Below, one piece after another: positions 54,377 to 63,943 of a stretch of DNA of 64,000 nucleotides. How positions within the stretch are numbered: the first letter of the stretch is position 1; each line of letters opens with the position of its first letter. The DNA comes from Streptococcus ilei. Lineage in GTDB: Bacteria; Bacillota; Bacilli; Lactobacillales; Streptococcaceae. Location of the stretch: the NCBI RefSeq assembly GCF_000479335.1, contig NC_022584.1, forward strand, positions 496,001 through 560,000, written 5' to 3'. Under the pieces are notes generated by a model. The model saw only the letters and a list, made by a program, of their open reading frames with translations, was not told where the DNA came from and searched no databases. A program made the translations under genes and the position numbers.

Positions 54377-54396
54377 AACGTCCCTATCGGGACGTT
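54377..54396 (-). terminator. lepA terminator with an alternative fold
   Basis: AACGTCCC / GGGACGTT hairpin with T run, 30 bases past the lepA stop. The same sequence can instead form CCCGATAG / CTATCGGG (54366-54391); the two stems are mutually exclusive. Confidence 0.8.
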
Positions 54397-54425
54397 CCAT
54401 TTGTTCTATTATTCCAGAGAGAAGC

Positions 54426-56249
54426 TTATTCCTCATCCATTGACAGAACTGACAAGAAGGCTTCCTGTGGTACTTCTACTGAACCGATAGCTTTCATTCG
54501 TTTCTTACCGGCTTTTTGTTTTTCAAGAAGCTTGCGTTTCCGTGAGACGTCCCCACCATAACACTTGGCCAAGACGTTCTTACGAAGGGCCTTGATATCT
54601 GTACGGGCCACGATCTTATGACCGATAGCTGCTTGGATAGGCACTTCAAACTGTTGACGAGGGATAATCTTCTTGAGCTTCTCAACAATCAACTTACCTC
54701 GTTCATAGGCAAAGTCCTTGTGAACGATAAAGCTGAGGGCATCGACGGTATCTCCATTGAGGAGAATATCCATCTTAACCAGTTTGGATGGACGGTACTC
54801 AGACAACTCATAGTCAAAGCTAGCATAGCCACGAGTGGAAGACTTCAATTTATCAAAGAAATCAAAGACAATTTCAGCCAATGGGATTTGATAGATGACA
54901 TTAACTCGATTTTCATCGATGTAGTCCATGGTCACAAAGTCCCCCCGTTTGCGTTGGGCCAATTCCATCACAGCTCCGACAAACTCTTGTGGTACCATGA
55001 TTTGTGCTTTAACATATGGTTCTTCAATCGAAGCGATCTTGGTTGGATCTGGAAACTCAGATGGGTTGGACACATCCAGCACTTCTCCATCTGTCAAATT
55101 GACCTTGTAGATAACTGACGGTGCCGTCATGATCAAGTCAATGTTGAACTCGCGCTCCAAACGTTCTTGGATAACATCCATGTGAAGGAGACCCAAGAAA
55201 CCACAACGGAAACCAAAACCAAGGGCTTGAGAAGTCTCAGGTTCAAATTGAAGACTGGCGTCATTGAGTTGCAACTTTTCCAGTGCTTCCCGAAGATCAT
55301 TGTATTTGTTGGATTCGATCGGGTAAAGACCAGCAAAGACCATTGGGTTCATTTGCTTATATCCATGAAGAGGCTCAGCTGCTGGATTAGTAGCCAAGGT
55401 CACAGTATCCCCGACACGAGTATCCGCAACCGTCTTAATAGAGGCTGCAATATAACCAACATCTCCAGTCGCAAGGAAGTCACGACCCACTGCTTTAGGA
55501 GTAAAAATCCCAACCTCAGTCACATCAAAGGTCTTACCATTACTCATCAACTGGATGGTGTCGCCTGGCTTCACTAGGCCATTGACCACACGGACTTGAA
55601 GAATGACTCCCCTGTATGGGTCGTATACCGAGTCAAAGATCAAGGCTTGCAATGGAGCGGCAACGTCTCCAGTTGGTGCTGGAACTTTCTCGACGATTTG
55701 TTCCAAAATCTCTTCGATTCCGATGCCGGCCTTGGCAGAAGCTAGGACTGCCTCACTGGCATCCAAGCCGATCACATCCTCCACTTCTGTCCGCACACGT
55801 TCTGGATCTGCAGCTGGTAAGTCAATTTTGTTAATGACTGGCAGGATCTCCAAATCATTGTCCAGTGCCAGATAAACATTGGCTAGGGTCTGCGCCTCAA
55901 TCCCTTGAGCAGCATCGACTACTAAAATCGCCCCTTCACAGGCTGCGAGCGAACGAGAAACCTCATAGGTAAAGTCCACGTGTCCTGGTGTGTCAATCAA
56001 GTGGAAGATATATGTCTCCCCATCTTTAGCCGTATAGTTCAACTCGATGGCATTGAGCTTGATGGTAATCCCACGTTCCCGTTCTAGATCCATGCTATCT
56101 AGGAGCTGAGCTTGCATTTCTCGACTAGAAACGGTCTCGGTTTTCTCTAAGATTCGGTCCGCCAAGGTTGACTTTCCGTGGTCAATGTGGGCGATAATCG
56201 AGAAGTTCCGAATTTTCTCTTGTCGTTTCTTTAATTCTTCTAAATTCAT
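54426..56249 (-). CDS. lepA: Elongation factor 4 (LepA)
   Basis: A 607-residue translation GTPase: G1 [21 protein letters not shown], the G4 motif NKID, and a LepA-specific C-terminus with [19 protein letters not shown] and [17 protein letters not shown]. It back-translocates or rescues ribosomes under stress. Full length, monocistronic. Confidence 0.98.
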   Translation of the reverse strand: MNLEELKKRQEKIRNFSIIAHIDHGKSTLADRILEKTETVSSREMQAQLLDSMDLERERGITIKLNAIELNYTAKDGETYIFHLIDTPGHVDFTYEVSRSLAACEGAILVVDAAQGIEAQTLANVYLALDNDLEILPVINKIDLPAADPERVRTEVEDVIGLDASEAVLASAKAGIGIEEILEQIVEKVPAPTGDVAAPLQALIFDSVYDPYRGVILQVRVVNGLVKPGDTIQLMSNGKTFDVTEVGIFTPKAVGRDFLATGDVGYIAASIKTVADTRVGDTVTLATNPAAEPLHGYKQMNPMVFAGLYPIESNKYNDLREALEKLQLNDASLQFEPETSQALGFGFRCGFLGLLHMDVIQERLEREFNIDLIMTAPSVIYKVNLTDGEVLDVSNPSEFPDPTKIASIEEPYVKAQIMVPQEFVGAVMELAQRKRGDFVTMDYIDENRVNVIYQIPLAEIVFDFFDKLKSSTRGYASFDYELSEYRPSKLVKMDILLNGDTVDALSFIVHKDFAYERGKLIVEKLKKIIPRQQFEVPIQAAIGHKIVARTDIKALRKNVLAKCYGGDVSRKRKLLEKQKAGKKRMKAIGSVEVPQEAFLSVLSMDEE

Positions 56250-56383
56250 TTTTTCATCCTTATAAAACTATTCAGTATATTATAACAAAAAGCCTGTTTC
56301 TTGGCTAGTTTTAATGAATCAAATCACCTGAATTTTGATTTATATCGAAGTTTGATAAAATCTTTATTTAGATAAGGTTTTTG

Positions 56384-56412
56384 TTTACTTTTTCGATTTA
56401 ATTCGCTATAAT
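56384..56412 (+). promoter_or_regulatory. Promoter of the HdiR-like repressor operon
   Basis: TTTACT (56384-56389), 17-base spacer and TATAAT (56407-56412). The -10 box is perfect; the -35 is weak. Confidence 0.6.
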
Positions 56413-56441
56413 GAATTGTAATGTAAAAGGAGGTGAAGCTC

Positions 56442-57194
56442 TTGGCAAGAGGACGTGGAAAAGCAAGCCCACAGGATAAAGAGGCTTTGCGCATTATTTC
56501 CGAAAAAATAAGAGAACTATTAAAGGTTCAAAATAAGAAACAGGTCGATTTATCTCGTACAACTGGTATTCCAGCTAGTACCTTGACGGGCTATGTTAAA
56601 GGAACTTCTCTCCCAGTTAGTGAGAACTTAGAAAAGATTGCTAGCTTCTTTGAAATTCCTATTTCTGATTTAGACCCACGTTATGGTCAACCAGATACCT
56701 TGGAGGATTCTAAGATTGAGTTTATCTATAAGCAACTAGATGAGGATTTTCAAGACTCTCTCTTAGAGGAAGCCAATCGCTTATTGGTTTTACAAGCGGA
56801 GCGCAAACGTATCGAGAAGAAATATACACCCTATACAGTCTTTGACAGTTATGCTGCGAGTCAAAGTGCTTCTAAGGGAGATTTAGTTTGGTTTGATCAA
56901 AAACTAGCTTATGATTTAGCACTTTGGATTCATACTGACTCGCTAGAGCCAAAATATCCAAAAGGATCTGTTGCCCTAATCAAGCAAACTTTCTACGATA
57001 CTGCTGGTGCCATCTATGCCATTGAGTACGATGGGCAAACCTTAATCAAGCGTGTCTTCCGTGAAGCCCAAGGAATCCGTCTTGTTTCGCTAAATAAAAA
57101 GTATAGTGACAAGGTCATCCCCTTAGAAGAGGAACCTAGAGTAATTGGAAAAGTCATTGCTAGCTTTCTTCCTGCTAAGGAGGATGAGTTATGA
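56442..57194 (+). CDS. XRE/S24-family self-cleaving repressor, HdiR-like
   Basis: 250 residues: an N-terminal helix-turn-helix (about 20-70, KKQVDLSRTTGIPASTLTGY), a linker, and a C-terminal LexA/S24 peptidase fold with the nucleophile Ser in TDSLEPKYPKG and the Lys in TLIKRVF. It likely cleaves itself on DNA damage or stress, as described for HdiR of lactococci and LexA. I chose a TTG start at 56442, eight bases after AAGGAGG, rather than the GTG inside the ribosome site. It overlaps the Cof-type gene by four bases. Confidence 0.85.
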   Translation: MARGRGKASPQDKEALRIISEKIRELLKVQNKKQVDLSRTTGIPASTLTGYVKGTSLPVSENLEKIASFFEIPISDLDPRYGQPDTLEDSKIEFIYKQLDEDFQDSLLEEANRLLVLQAERKRIEKKYTPYTVFDSYAASQSASKGDLVWFDQKLAYDLALWIHTDSLEPKYPKGSVALIKQTFYDTAGAIYAIEYDGQTLIKRVFREAQGIRLVSLNKKYSDKVIPLEEEPRVIGKVIASFLPAKEDEL

Positions 57195-58009
57195 TTCGAT
57201 TGATCGCTATCGATTTAGATGGAACTCTTTTATCACCAGATAAAACCATTAGCCCTGCTAATCGGCAGGCTCTTTTGAACGCTGAAGCTGCTGGCTTACA
57301 CGTCGTCATTTGTACGGGACGCCCCCTATCTGGTGTCCGTCCAATCTTTGAAGAAATTGGTTTCAAAAGCAACCATTCCTATTCGGTGATTAATAACGGT
57401 TGTACCACTGTCAAATCTTCAGATTGGTCCGTCATTACCTATGATGCCTTATCTGAAGAAGATTTGGTTTATCTCGATCAATTGACTCAGGAAATTCATC
57501 CTCAATTAAGTTTATTCGATTTAAATCGCTATATCATTTTGAATCGGGATCCTTCAGAAATAGCCAAAATGGACGCTAATATCGTTTCTGCTGTGCCTGT
57601 ATCATTGGGATTGCGAGAAGTTCTTGAGGCACAACCAATTTTCCAAGGGATGTTTATTGATCAGAAAGAACAGATCGATGCCTTTCAAGAGACCTATAAA
57701 GAAGCATTGTCCCAGCGCTTCCACACCATTCGCTCTCAACCTATTCTCTTTGAAATTCTTCCCAAAGGCGTAAACAAAGCGACTGGTTTAAAAGCTCTTG
57801 CTGAACACCTAGGCATTCCTAGAGAACAGATCATGGCTATCGGAGATGAAAACAACGATATTGAAATGATTGAGTACGCAGGTCTTGGAGTTGCAATGGG
57901 CAATGCTCCTGATACTATCAAAGCCTTGGCTGACGTTACCACAACTTCTAACGAAGAAGACGGTGTCGCCACTGCTATCAAGCGCTATGTTTTACAAGCA
58001 CAGAACTAG
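57191..58009 (+). CDS. Cof-type HAD phosphatase
   Basis: A 272-residue HAD-IIB protein: motif [12 protein letters not shown], motif II CTGRP, the Lys of motif III in [12 protein letters not shown], and motif [12 protein letters not shown]. Sugar-phosphate or flavin/PLP phosphatases are the common activities of this class, so FMN phosphatase activity is possible but not shown. It is coupled to the HdiR-like gene and followed by pepT. Confidence 0.9.
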   Translation: MIRLIAIDLDGTLLSPDKTISPANRQALLNAEAAGLHVVICTGRPLSGVRPIFEEIGFKSNHSYSVINNGCTTVKSSDWSVITYDALSEEDLVYLDQLTQEIHPQLSLFDLNRYIILNRDPSEIAKMDANIVSAVPVSLGLREVLEAQPIFQGMFIDQKEQIDAFQETYKEALSQRFHTIRSQPILFEILPKGVNKATGLKALAEHLGIPREQIMAIGDENNDIEMIEYAGLGVAMGNAPDTIKALADVTTTSNEEDGVATAIKRYVLQAQN

Positions 58010-58023
58010 AAAAGGAAAAACAG

Positions 58024-59244
58024 ATGAAATACCCAACATTACTAGAACGATTTTTAACCTATGTCAAAGTCAATACTCGATCTGATGAGACTTCAACAAC
58101 AACTCCTAGCACACCATCACAAGTAGAGTTTGCAAAGAATGTGTTACTTCCTGAAATGGAAAGAGTTGGACTGCAAAATGTTTATTATCTTCCAAACGGT
58201 TTTGCTATTGGAACTCTTCCAGCAAATGATCCAAGTCTCACACGAAAGATTGGCTTTATCTCACATATGGATACAGCTGATTTCAATGCGGAAAACATCA
58301 GTCCCCAAGTTATCGAAAACTATGATGGTGGCACTATTGCTCTTGGTGATTCTGGTTATTCACTAGATCCTGCTGACTTTGCTAACCTCAACAACTACAA
58401 GGGACAGACTTTGATCACTACAGACGGTACGACCCTACTTGGCGCTGATGACAAATCAGGGATCGCTGAAATCATGACAGCCATTGAATACTTGACTGTA
58501 CATCCTGAAATCAAACACTGTGAAATCCGAGTTGGTTTTGGACCAGATGAAGAAATCGGGATTGGAGCGGACAAATTTGATGCAGAAGATTTCAATGTGG
58601 ACTTTGCCTATACAGTTGACGGTGGGCCTCTTGGTGAATTGCAATACGAAACCTTCTCCGCTGCAGGCGCTGAAATCACCTTCAAAGGCCGTAATGTTCA
58701 CCCAGGGACTGCTAAGAACCAAATGGTCAATGCACTTCAGTTAGCCATTGACTTCCATAATCAACTTCCTGAAGAAGACCGTCCTGAAAAAACAGATGGC
58801 TACCAAGGTTTCTACCACTTGATGAATGTGGATGGTACTGTCGAGGAAGCGCATGCTAGCTACATCATCCGTGACTTCGAGACAGAGAATTTCGAAGCTC
58901 GTAAGGCAAAGATGGAAGAGATTGCAAACAAGATGAACCAAGAACTTGGTGCAGAAAGAGTCCTTTTGACTCTTAAAGACCAGTACTATAACATGAAACA
59001 GGTAATCGAGAAAGATATGACACCTGTCAACTTGGCTAAGGAAGTTATGGAAGATCTGGACATCACGCCTATTATTGAACCAATCCGTGGTGGTACAGAT
59101 GGGTCTAAAATTTCCTTCATGGGTATTCCGACACCAAATCTCTTCGCTGGTGGCGAAAATATGCATGGTCGCTTTGAATACGTCAGTCTTCAAACTATGG
59201 AGCGTGCAGTTGATACCATTATCGGTATTGTTAGCCATTCTTAA
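58024..59244 (+). CDS. pepT: Peptidase T (tripeptidase)
   Basis: A 406-residue M20 metallopeptidase with [19 protein letters not shown] and [11 protein letters not shown], which ligate two zincs. It removes the N-terminal residue from tripeptides in the cytoplasm, supplying amino acids. It is the last gene of the plus-strand island and runs into repeat copy 4, which probably terminates it. Confidence 0.96.
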   Translation: MKYPTLLERFLTYVKVNTRSDETSTTTPSTPSQVEFAKNVLLPEMERVGLQNVYYLPNGFAIGTLPANDPSLTRKIGFISHMDTADFNAENISPQVIENYDGGTIALGDSGYSLDPADFANLNNYKGQTLITTDGTTLLGADDKSGIAEIMTAIEYLTVHPEIKHCEIRVGFGPDEEIGIGADKFDAEDFNVDFAYTVDGGPLGELQYETFSAAGAEITFKGRNVHPGTAKNQMVNALQLAIDFHNQLPEEDRPEKTDGYQGFYHLMNVDGTVEEAHASYIIRDFETENFEARKAKMEEIANKMNQELGAERVLLTLKDQYYNMKQVIEKDMTPVNLAKEVMEDLDITPIIEPIRGGTDGSKISFMGIPTPNLFAGGENMHGRFEYVSLQTMERAVDTIIGIVSHS

Positions 59245-59267
59245 TTCAGTATATTGTTCAAAAAAAT

Positions 59268-59442
59268 GAGAGTGGGACAGAAATCGGTACTTCGTTAGAA
59301 TTCGATTTCGTCGTCCCACCTCCGCACAGTTGAGTAGGGCTTTAAAAGCTGATGAAATCAGCGTAGTAGAGCCCACTCAACCACTGCGTCTTACTCGACA
59401 ATCCAAAGACAATTTAGAGGCTAGGACTTTTGTCCCAGCCTC
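59268..59442. repeat. 176-bp structured repeat, copy 4
   Basis: Same element and orientation, 10 bases past the carB-like stop and 23 bases after pepT, so it sits between converging genes and can terminate both. Confidence 0.9.
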
Positions 59443-59452
59443 ATTTTTCATT

Positions 59453-61186
59453 CTATTCATTCATGTATTCTACCCTAGCAAACTGTCCATCGATTTGACT
59501 CTGGTAACTTTCATAAACTGAAAGAGGGATTCGCAAGCAGGCATGAGCCACTTGGCCAACGAAAGGTAGATTACTAAGAAGGGCTACTTTTCTTCCAGCT
59601 TCCTTCTCTATTCTCAAACGTTCAATGATTTGTAGAATCCTTCTAGGTTCGTCTAGAGATCCTCGATCAACCAACAATGTCCAGTCACTCCAATCTGATG
59701 CCTCGTCGTCTCCAAAAATAGAACTAAAGAAGGTCACTCCTTCTCCAACATGACCAAATCCGGCTGTCAAATCCAAAGGGTGAAACTTTAAAGAATGATT
59801 TATTTGGGGCTGTTCTTGTCTCTCGTACAAGTAGATATTATACAAAAACTGGAGATAGAAAGGATCCATTCGACTCAGGTCACTTACTTCTTCCATTTCG
59901 AAGCCTCTATGGAAAGCCTCTAAGATTGATGAAAAACGATAGGGCATCCGTTTGGCAATCCGTTGAATCAATTCATCGTCCGAAACATCCTTCAGAATAT
60001 TCTTAGGCCACTGATCCGAACCAAAATTTTCAACAGCTTGCTGATAGGCTTCTTCTAGACTAGTTCCAAATCCATAAAGAGCACCGATTGAATGAATCTG
60101 AGTATTGAGGACTCTTGAAACTTTCTCAATTGGAAAGACAGGGAGTTTAAAGAGAATACGATCTAGAGTGGGTTCAAATAGGGCAGTCAGACCCTTCATG
60201 GTAGGGTGAGGAAGATCTAACAGATGGTCGCCTAATTTTAAGCATAGAGCCTGGTGGTAAATCGAATACCCCAAAGCCATCGACATGGTCGAGAAAGAAT
60301 CGGATGCAAAAGGATTGACCTCAAGAATATAAAATTGGTAACTCTTTGGATCTAGCGCAAACTTGATAGAGGTCGCTCCAATCAATCTCAAATGGCGTAC
60401 AATAGACAAAGCTGCCTCTCTCAATGCCTGGTGCTCTGTATCCGTCAAGGTCAGACTAGGGATGACTTGATAGGAATCACTGGAGTGGATCCCCACTGGG
60501 TCGACACTTTCAATGTTACCCGCAAGATAATAATTATCCTGGCGATCTCGGACGACGATGTATTCCAACTCCTTGAAGCCAACTGTAGAGAACTCCAACA
60601 AACACTGGCCTTGTGGCGATACTTCTAGCCCATTTTCGACAGCATCACATAGATCATCCAAGTTATTAGCGATCCGACGACCTTGCCCATGCTTGCTGGC
60701 AAGTGGCCAAACAACAATTGGAAATTGGATTTGTTCCGAAAACTCAATGGCCTCTCTGACTGTTGAAACCAAGGAAGAGGAAGGAACTTGATACCCCAGA
60801 TCCTGTAAAAATGACTTTTGGTCTGCCTGATGATAAAAAGTTCGGTACTGCCTAAGCGAAGTTCCTAAAATACGAATTTTATGCTCTTTAAGAAATCCGA
60901 TTTCCTCCAATCTGAATAAAAGCCCAAGAAGTTGCTTATCCGCAAAAGATAACAGTAGATTCTTTGTTTTCGACGCTAGAAGAGCACCTTTCAGACTGTC
61001 TAACTTTAAACGAATGACTCTAACAGCTTCCCTTGCTTCTTTGGTGATAGCATTCTCATCTCCACAATAGAGGATTTCAGTTTGGAAGCCACGTTCTTTT
61101 AATAAGGGACAAGAAGTGAGTGCTCCAAGCAAACTGACATCATTAAAAGATTCTGCACACAAAAGCGTTACTTGATTCATGACCAT
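59453..61186 (-). CDS. Half-length, degenerate CarB-like protein
   Basis: 577 residues, about half of normal CarB (around 1060). Residues about 90-400 align by eye with the first ATP-grasp module, and 410-470 with the oligomerisation segment (SILEAFHRGFEMEEVSDLSRMDPFYL). Compared with E. coli CarB (from memory), the Arg of RPSFTMGG is Trp160, the glycine loop is lost (161-170), the DES Glu is Phe199, a Gln is Lys275 and the NPR Arg is Phe293; Glu206, GIH 232-234, Glu289 and Asn291 stay. The second synthetase half and MGS domain are absent. The frame is open and overlaps carA-like by ten bases, so it is not simply decayed. Normal carbamoyl-phosphate synthesis is unlikely. Confidence 0.85.
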   Translation of the reverse strand: MVMNQVTLLCAESFNDVSLLGALTSCPLLKERGFQTEILYCGDENAITKEAREAVRVIRLKLDSLKGALLASKTKNLLLSFADKQLLGLLFRLEEIGFLKEHKIRILGTSLRQYRTFYHQADQKSFLQDLGYQVPSSSLVSTVREAIEFSEQIQFPIVVWPLASKHGQGRRIANNLDDLCDAVENGLEVSPQGQCLLEFSTVGFKELEYIVVRDRQDNYYLAGNIESVDPVGIHSSDSYQVIPSLTLTDTEHQALREAALSIVRHLRLIGATSIKFALDPKSYQFYILEVNPFASDSFSTMSMALGYSIYHQALCLKLGDHLLDLPHPTMKGLTALFEPTLDRILFKLPVFPIEKVSRVLNTQIHSIGALYGFGTSLEEAYQQAVENFGSDQWPKNILKDVSDDELIQRIAKRMPYRFSSILEAFHRGFEMEEVSDLSRMDPFYLQFLYNIYLYERQEQPQINHSLKFHPLDLTAGFGHVGEGVTFFSSIFGDDEASDWSDWTLLVDRGSLDEPRRILQIIERLRIEKEAGRKVALLSNLPFVGQVAHACLRIPLSVYESYQSQIDGQFARVEYMNE

Positions 61187-62274
61187 AGCTCCTCCCTTCT
61201 TTCGTCCGATTTACTTTCAATCAGATCCATAAATTCATCATAGAAATAGAGACTTTCCCTTGGTCCTGGACTGGACTCAATATGGTAGAGGACACCAATT
61301 AAAGGAAGGTAGCGATGACGAAAGGCCTCAATAGAGTGATCATGAAGCTCTTCATGCGTTATCAGAAAATCACGTGGAAGCGTATCGCGTTCGATGTTGT
61401 ACTGATGATTTTGGCTAGTGATTTCGACTTTCCCGGTAGCGACCTCTTTTACAGGAATGTTGAGTCCTCGATGAGGACTTTTTAGTTTGGTGAGGCTTCC
61501 TCCGTGGGCAAGGGCTAGTAATTCTGCCCCCAAGCCGATCCCCATGATCGGAATATGAGGATCAATTTTAGCAATCATCTGGCAAATACTATCAATATGA
61601 TGGGGATTCCCTGGACCACTGGATAGAATGATCGCATCTGGCTGCAAATCCTTCAATTCTTTTAATTTAACGGAATAGGGAACGACCGTTACATTACATC
61701 CTCTCGCAATTAATTGACGCAAAACGGAGTGGCGTAAGCCCAGGTCGATCAAGACAATACTCTTCCCAAATCCTGGTGCAGCATAAGGGGTTTTAGTCGA
61801 TACTTGACGGACTTGGTCAAAAGGCAAGACGGTTGCCCGAAGTTGATCTAGGATATGCTCAATCGCATCCCCTTCATTAACCACTGTAGCCTTCATGCTT
61901 CCATGTTCTGTAACAATTTTAGCCAGCTTTCGAGTATCCACTCCTTGAATCCCTGGAATGTTGTGTTTTTTCAGGTAAGCATCTAAGGACAGCTGTTTGC
62001 GCCAATTACTTGGATGGCTTGCTAATTGGTGCACTACCACTGCTAGACAACCTGGAAAAATCGATTCATAATCATCTCGGTTAATCCCTGTTGTACCGAT
62101 AACTGGAAATGTAAAGGCTAAAATTTGCCCCTTATAGGACTGGTCGGTGATCAACTCCTGATAACCCGTCATGGCAGAATTCAAGACCAATTCGCCACTA
62201 ACATAGGTATCCGCTCCAAAACCAGTTCCTTCAAAAACCGTCCCATCTTCTAATACCAAGAGACGTTTTACCAT
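61177..62274 (-). CDS. CarA-like small subunit with the amidotransferase Cys replaced by Gly
   Basis: A 365-residue full-length CarA fold: the N-terminal domain ends near GIQGVDTRKLAK, then the class I glutamine amidotransferase part with SSGPGNP, GKVEITSQNHQYN and HIESSPGP. The nucleophile loop reads GIGLGAE where CarA has GICLGHQ. Cys is Gly247 (codon GGC at 61534-61536) and the following His is Ala250. The His-x-Glu pair of the triad is present (HIE instead of HPE). Glutamine hydrolysis should fail. It follows pyrB after a terminator-like hairpin and overlaps the carB-like gene. Confidence 0.9.
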   Translation of the reverse strand: MVKRLLVLEDGTVFEGTGFGADTYVSGELVLNSAMTGYQELITDQSYKGQILAFTFPVIGTTGINRDDYESIFPGCLAVVVHQLASHPSNWRKQLSLDAYLKKHNIPGIQGVDTRKLAKIVTEHGSMKATVVNEGDAIEHILDQLRATVLPFDQVRQVSTKTPYAAPGFGKSIVLIDLGLRHSVLRQLIARGCNVTVVPYSVKLKELKDLQPDAIILSSGPGNPHHIDSICQMIAKIDPHIPIMGIGLGAELLALAHGGSLTKLKSPHRGLNIPVKEVATGKVEITSQNHQYNIERDTLPRDFLITHEELHDHSIEAFRHRYLPLIGVLYHIESSPGPRESLYFYDEFMDLIESKSDERREELWS

Positions 62275-62302
62275 AAATTCTCCTTACAAACTCCAAAAAG
62301 AA

Positions 62303-62341
62303 AAGTGAGAAAAGACCACCAGATTGTAGACCCTCTCACTT
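62303..62341 (-). terminator. Intercistronic terminator between pyrB and carA-like
   Basis: AAGTGAGA / TCTCACTT stem around a 23-base loop, followed on the minus strand by TTCTTTTT. It could separate expression of the carA/B-like pair from pyrR-pyrB, or attenuate it. Confidence 0.7.
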
Positions 62342-62362
62342 CTCCTTTCTTTTTCTAATCTA

Positions 62363-63280
62363 TTATTTACGTCCAGCTAATACTGCTTCGATGATAGCCA
62401 TGCGGACGAAGACACCGTTGGTCATTTGCTCCACAATGCGTGATTTAGGTGCTTCTACCAAGTGGTCGGCAATTTCCACATCACGGTTTACTGGAGCTGG
62501 GTGCATCAAGATGGCTGTGTCTTTCATACGATCATAGCGTTCTTGTGTCAACCCATGCAAACGATGGTAGTTTTCTTTTGAGAAGAGAGACTCATAGTCA
62601 TGACGCTCGTGTTGAACACGGAGGAACATCATCACATCAACCTCTTCAATCACTTCATCGATGGTGACAAAGGTTCCATACTCTTCAAATTCTTCACTTC
62701 TCCATTCGTCTGGACCAGCGAAGTAAAGGGTTGCCCCCAAGCGTTTTAAGATTTGCATATTGGATTTTGCAACCCGTGAGTGATCCAAGTCACCAGCGAT
62801 ACAAACCTTCAAACCGTCAAAGTGACCAAACTCTTGGTAGATGGTCATCAAGTCTAGTAAACTTTGGCTTGGGTGTTGACCAGATCCATCGCCCCCGTTG
62901 ACAATAGAGGCTGTGATGGTTGGGCTTTCAATCAATTCCTTGTAGTAGTCTACTTCTGGGTGACGGATGACGCAGATATCAACTCCGAGAGCTGACATGG
63001 TCAAAATTGTATCGTAGAGAGTTTCACCCTTGTTTACAGAGCTCGTTTTCACATCAAAGTCAAGGAGATCACAACCTAATTTCAACTCAGCCACTTCAAA
63101 TGCTTTGTGCGTACGTGTTGACGACTCAAAGAAGAGGTTAGCCACGATATGTTGCTCGTCATAATGAGCTTTTGCTCCATTTTTAAACTCAATCCCACGC
63201 TTAATCAAGGCCATAACTTCTTCGTTTGATAAAGCTTCCATTGAGACAAGGTTTTTAAGTGCGATTTGATTTGTAGACAT
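62363..63280 (-). CDS. pyrB: Aspartate carbamoyltransferase catalytic subunit
   Basis: 305 residues. Carbamoyl-phosphate site [28 protein letters not shown] and VQHERHD, as expected. It condenses carbamoyl phosphate with aspartate in pyrimidine synthesis. The start at 63280 follows GGAG and the alternative adds only six residues. It is intact, unlike the carA/carB-like genes after it. Confidence 0.97.
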   Translation of the reverse strand: MSTNQIALKNLVSMEALSNEEVMALIKRGIEFKNGAKAHYDEQHIVANLFFESSTRTHKAFEVAELKLGCDLLDFDVKTSSVNKGETLYDTILTMSALGVDICVIRHPEVDYYKELIESPTITASIVNGGDGSGQHPSQSLLDLMTIYQEFGHFDGLKVCIAGDLDHSRVAKSNMQILKRLGATLYFAGPDEWRSEEFEEYGTFVTIDEVIEEVDVMMFLRVQHERHDYESLFSKENYHRLHGLTQERYDRMKDTAILMHPAPVNRDVEIADHLVEAPKSRIVEQMTNGVFVRMAIIEAVLAGRK

Positions 63281-63319
63281 GTTGTAACTCCATTCCAAAG
63301 ATATGCATATGTGAAAACG

Positions 63320-63350
63320 ATACAGGAAGCTCCCTCAGTCGCTCCTGTAT
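63320..63350 (-). promoter_or_regulatory. Stem-loop in the pyrR-pyrB gap, possible PyrR site
   Basis: ATACAGGA / TCCTGTAT stem whose loop on the minus strand reads GACTGAGGGAGC, close to the CNGNGAG loop of PyrR-binding RNA. No terminator follows, so control may be by another mechanism. Confidence 0.45.
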
Positions 63351-63373
63351 ATAGCGACGATTTGAAAACTACC

Positions 63374-63895
63374 TTATTCACTCACCTCGATCAAGATGCG
63401 ATCTTGACCATCTAGCTCCGTCATTTCGACAATGATTTCCTCTGATCGACTTGTTGGAATGTTCTTTCCAACATAATCTGGTCGGATCGGCAATTCTCTA
63501 TGACCACGATCCACTAGGACAGCCAGGCTGACACGCGATGGGCGTCCGCGACTGACAAGATTATCGATGGCTGCTCGAATAGTCCGACCTGTATAAAGGA
63601 CATCATCAATCAAGATGACATCTTTGCCAGTAATATCTACTGGTAAAACGGTTGAATCTTCTGTTACTTTGATATCATCACGGAAAGGCTTGGTATCCAA
63701 TTCACAGACTGGAACTTCTATTTGTTCTAGCTGTGCTAACCGTTCTTTGATGCGATTGGCAATGAATACGCCACGAGTTTTGATCCCTACCAAAACAATT
63801 TGGCTCAGATCCTTATTCCGTTCGATGATTTCATAGGTGATGCGAGTAATCGCCCGCTTCATCGTTAAATCATCAACGACTTCTTTGATCTTCAT
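63374..63895 (-). CDS. pyrR: Pyrimidine operon regulator PyrR / uracil phosphoribosyltransferase
   Basis: A 173-residue PRTase-fold protein with the PRPP motif [16 protein letters not shown]. PyrR binds pyr mRNA with UMP and promotes termination in the leader. AGGAGG precedes the start. It leads pyrR-pyrB-carA-like-carB-like. Confidence 0.97.
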   Translation of the reverse strand: MKIKEVVDDLTMKRAITRITYEIIERNKDLSQIVLVGIKTRGVFIANRIKERLAQLEQIEVPVCELDTKPFRDDIKVTEDSTVLPVDITGKDVILIDDVLYTGRTIRAAIDNLVSRGRPSRVSLAVLVDRGHRELPIRPDYVGKNIPTSRSEEIIVEMTELDGQDRILIEVSE

Positions 63896-63919
63896 CTTTT
63901 CCTCCTAATTGATAGAAAA

Positions 63920-63943
63920 AAGCCTCCCTTTGCAAGGAGGCTT
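63920..63943 (-). terminator. pyrR leader attenuator terminator
   Basis: AAGCCTCC / GGAGGCTT hairpin then TTTTTT on the minus strand, 25 bases before the pyrR start: the expected terminator of the PyrR attenuator. The antiterminator side lies partly beyond the window edge. Confidence 0.8.

Noticed and set aside
58741..59376. 211-codon minus-strand open frame antisense to pepT
   Set aside because: It is the mirror of a well-supported peptidase gene, has no ribosome site, and no recognisable domain.
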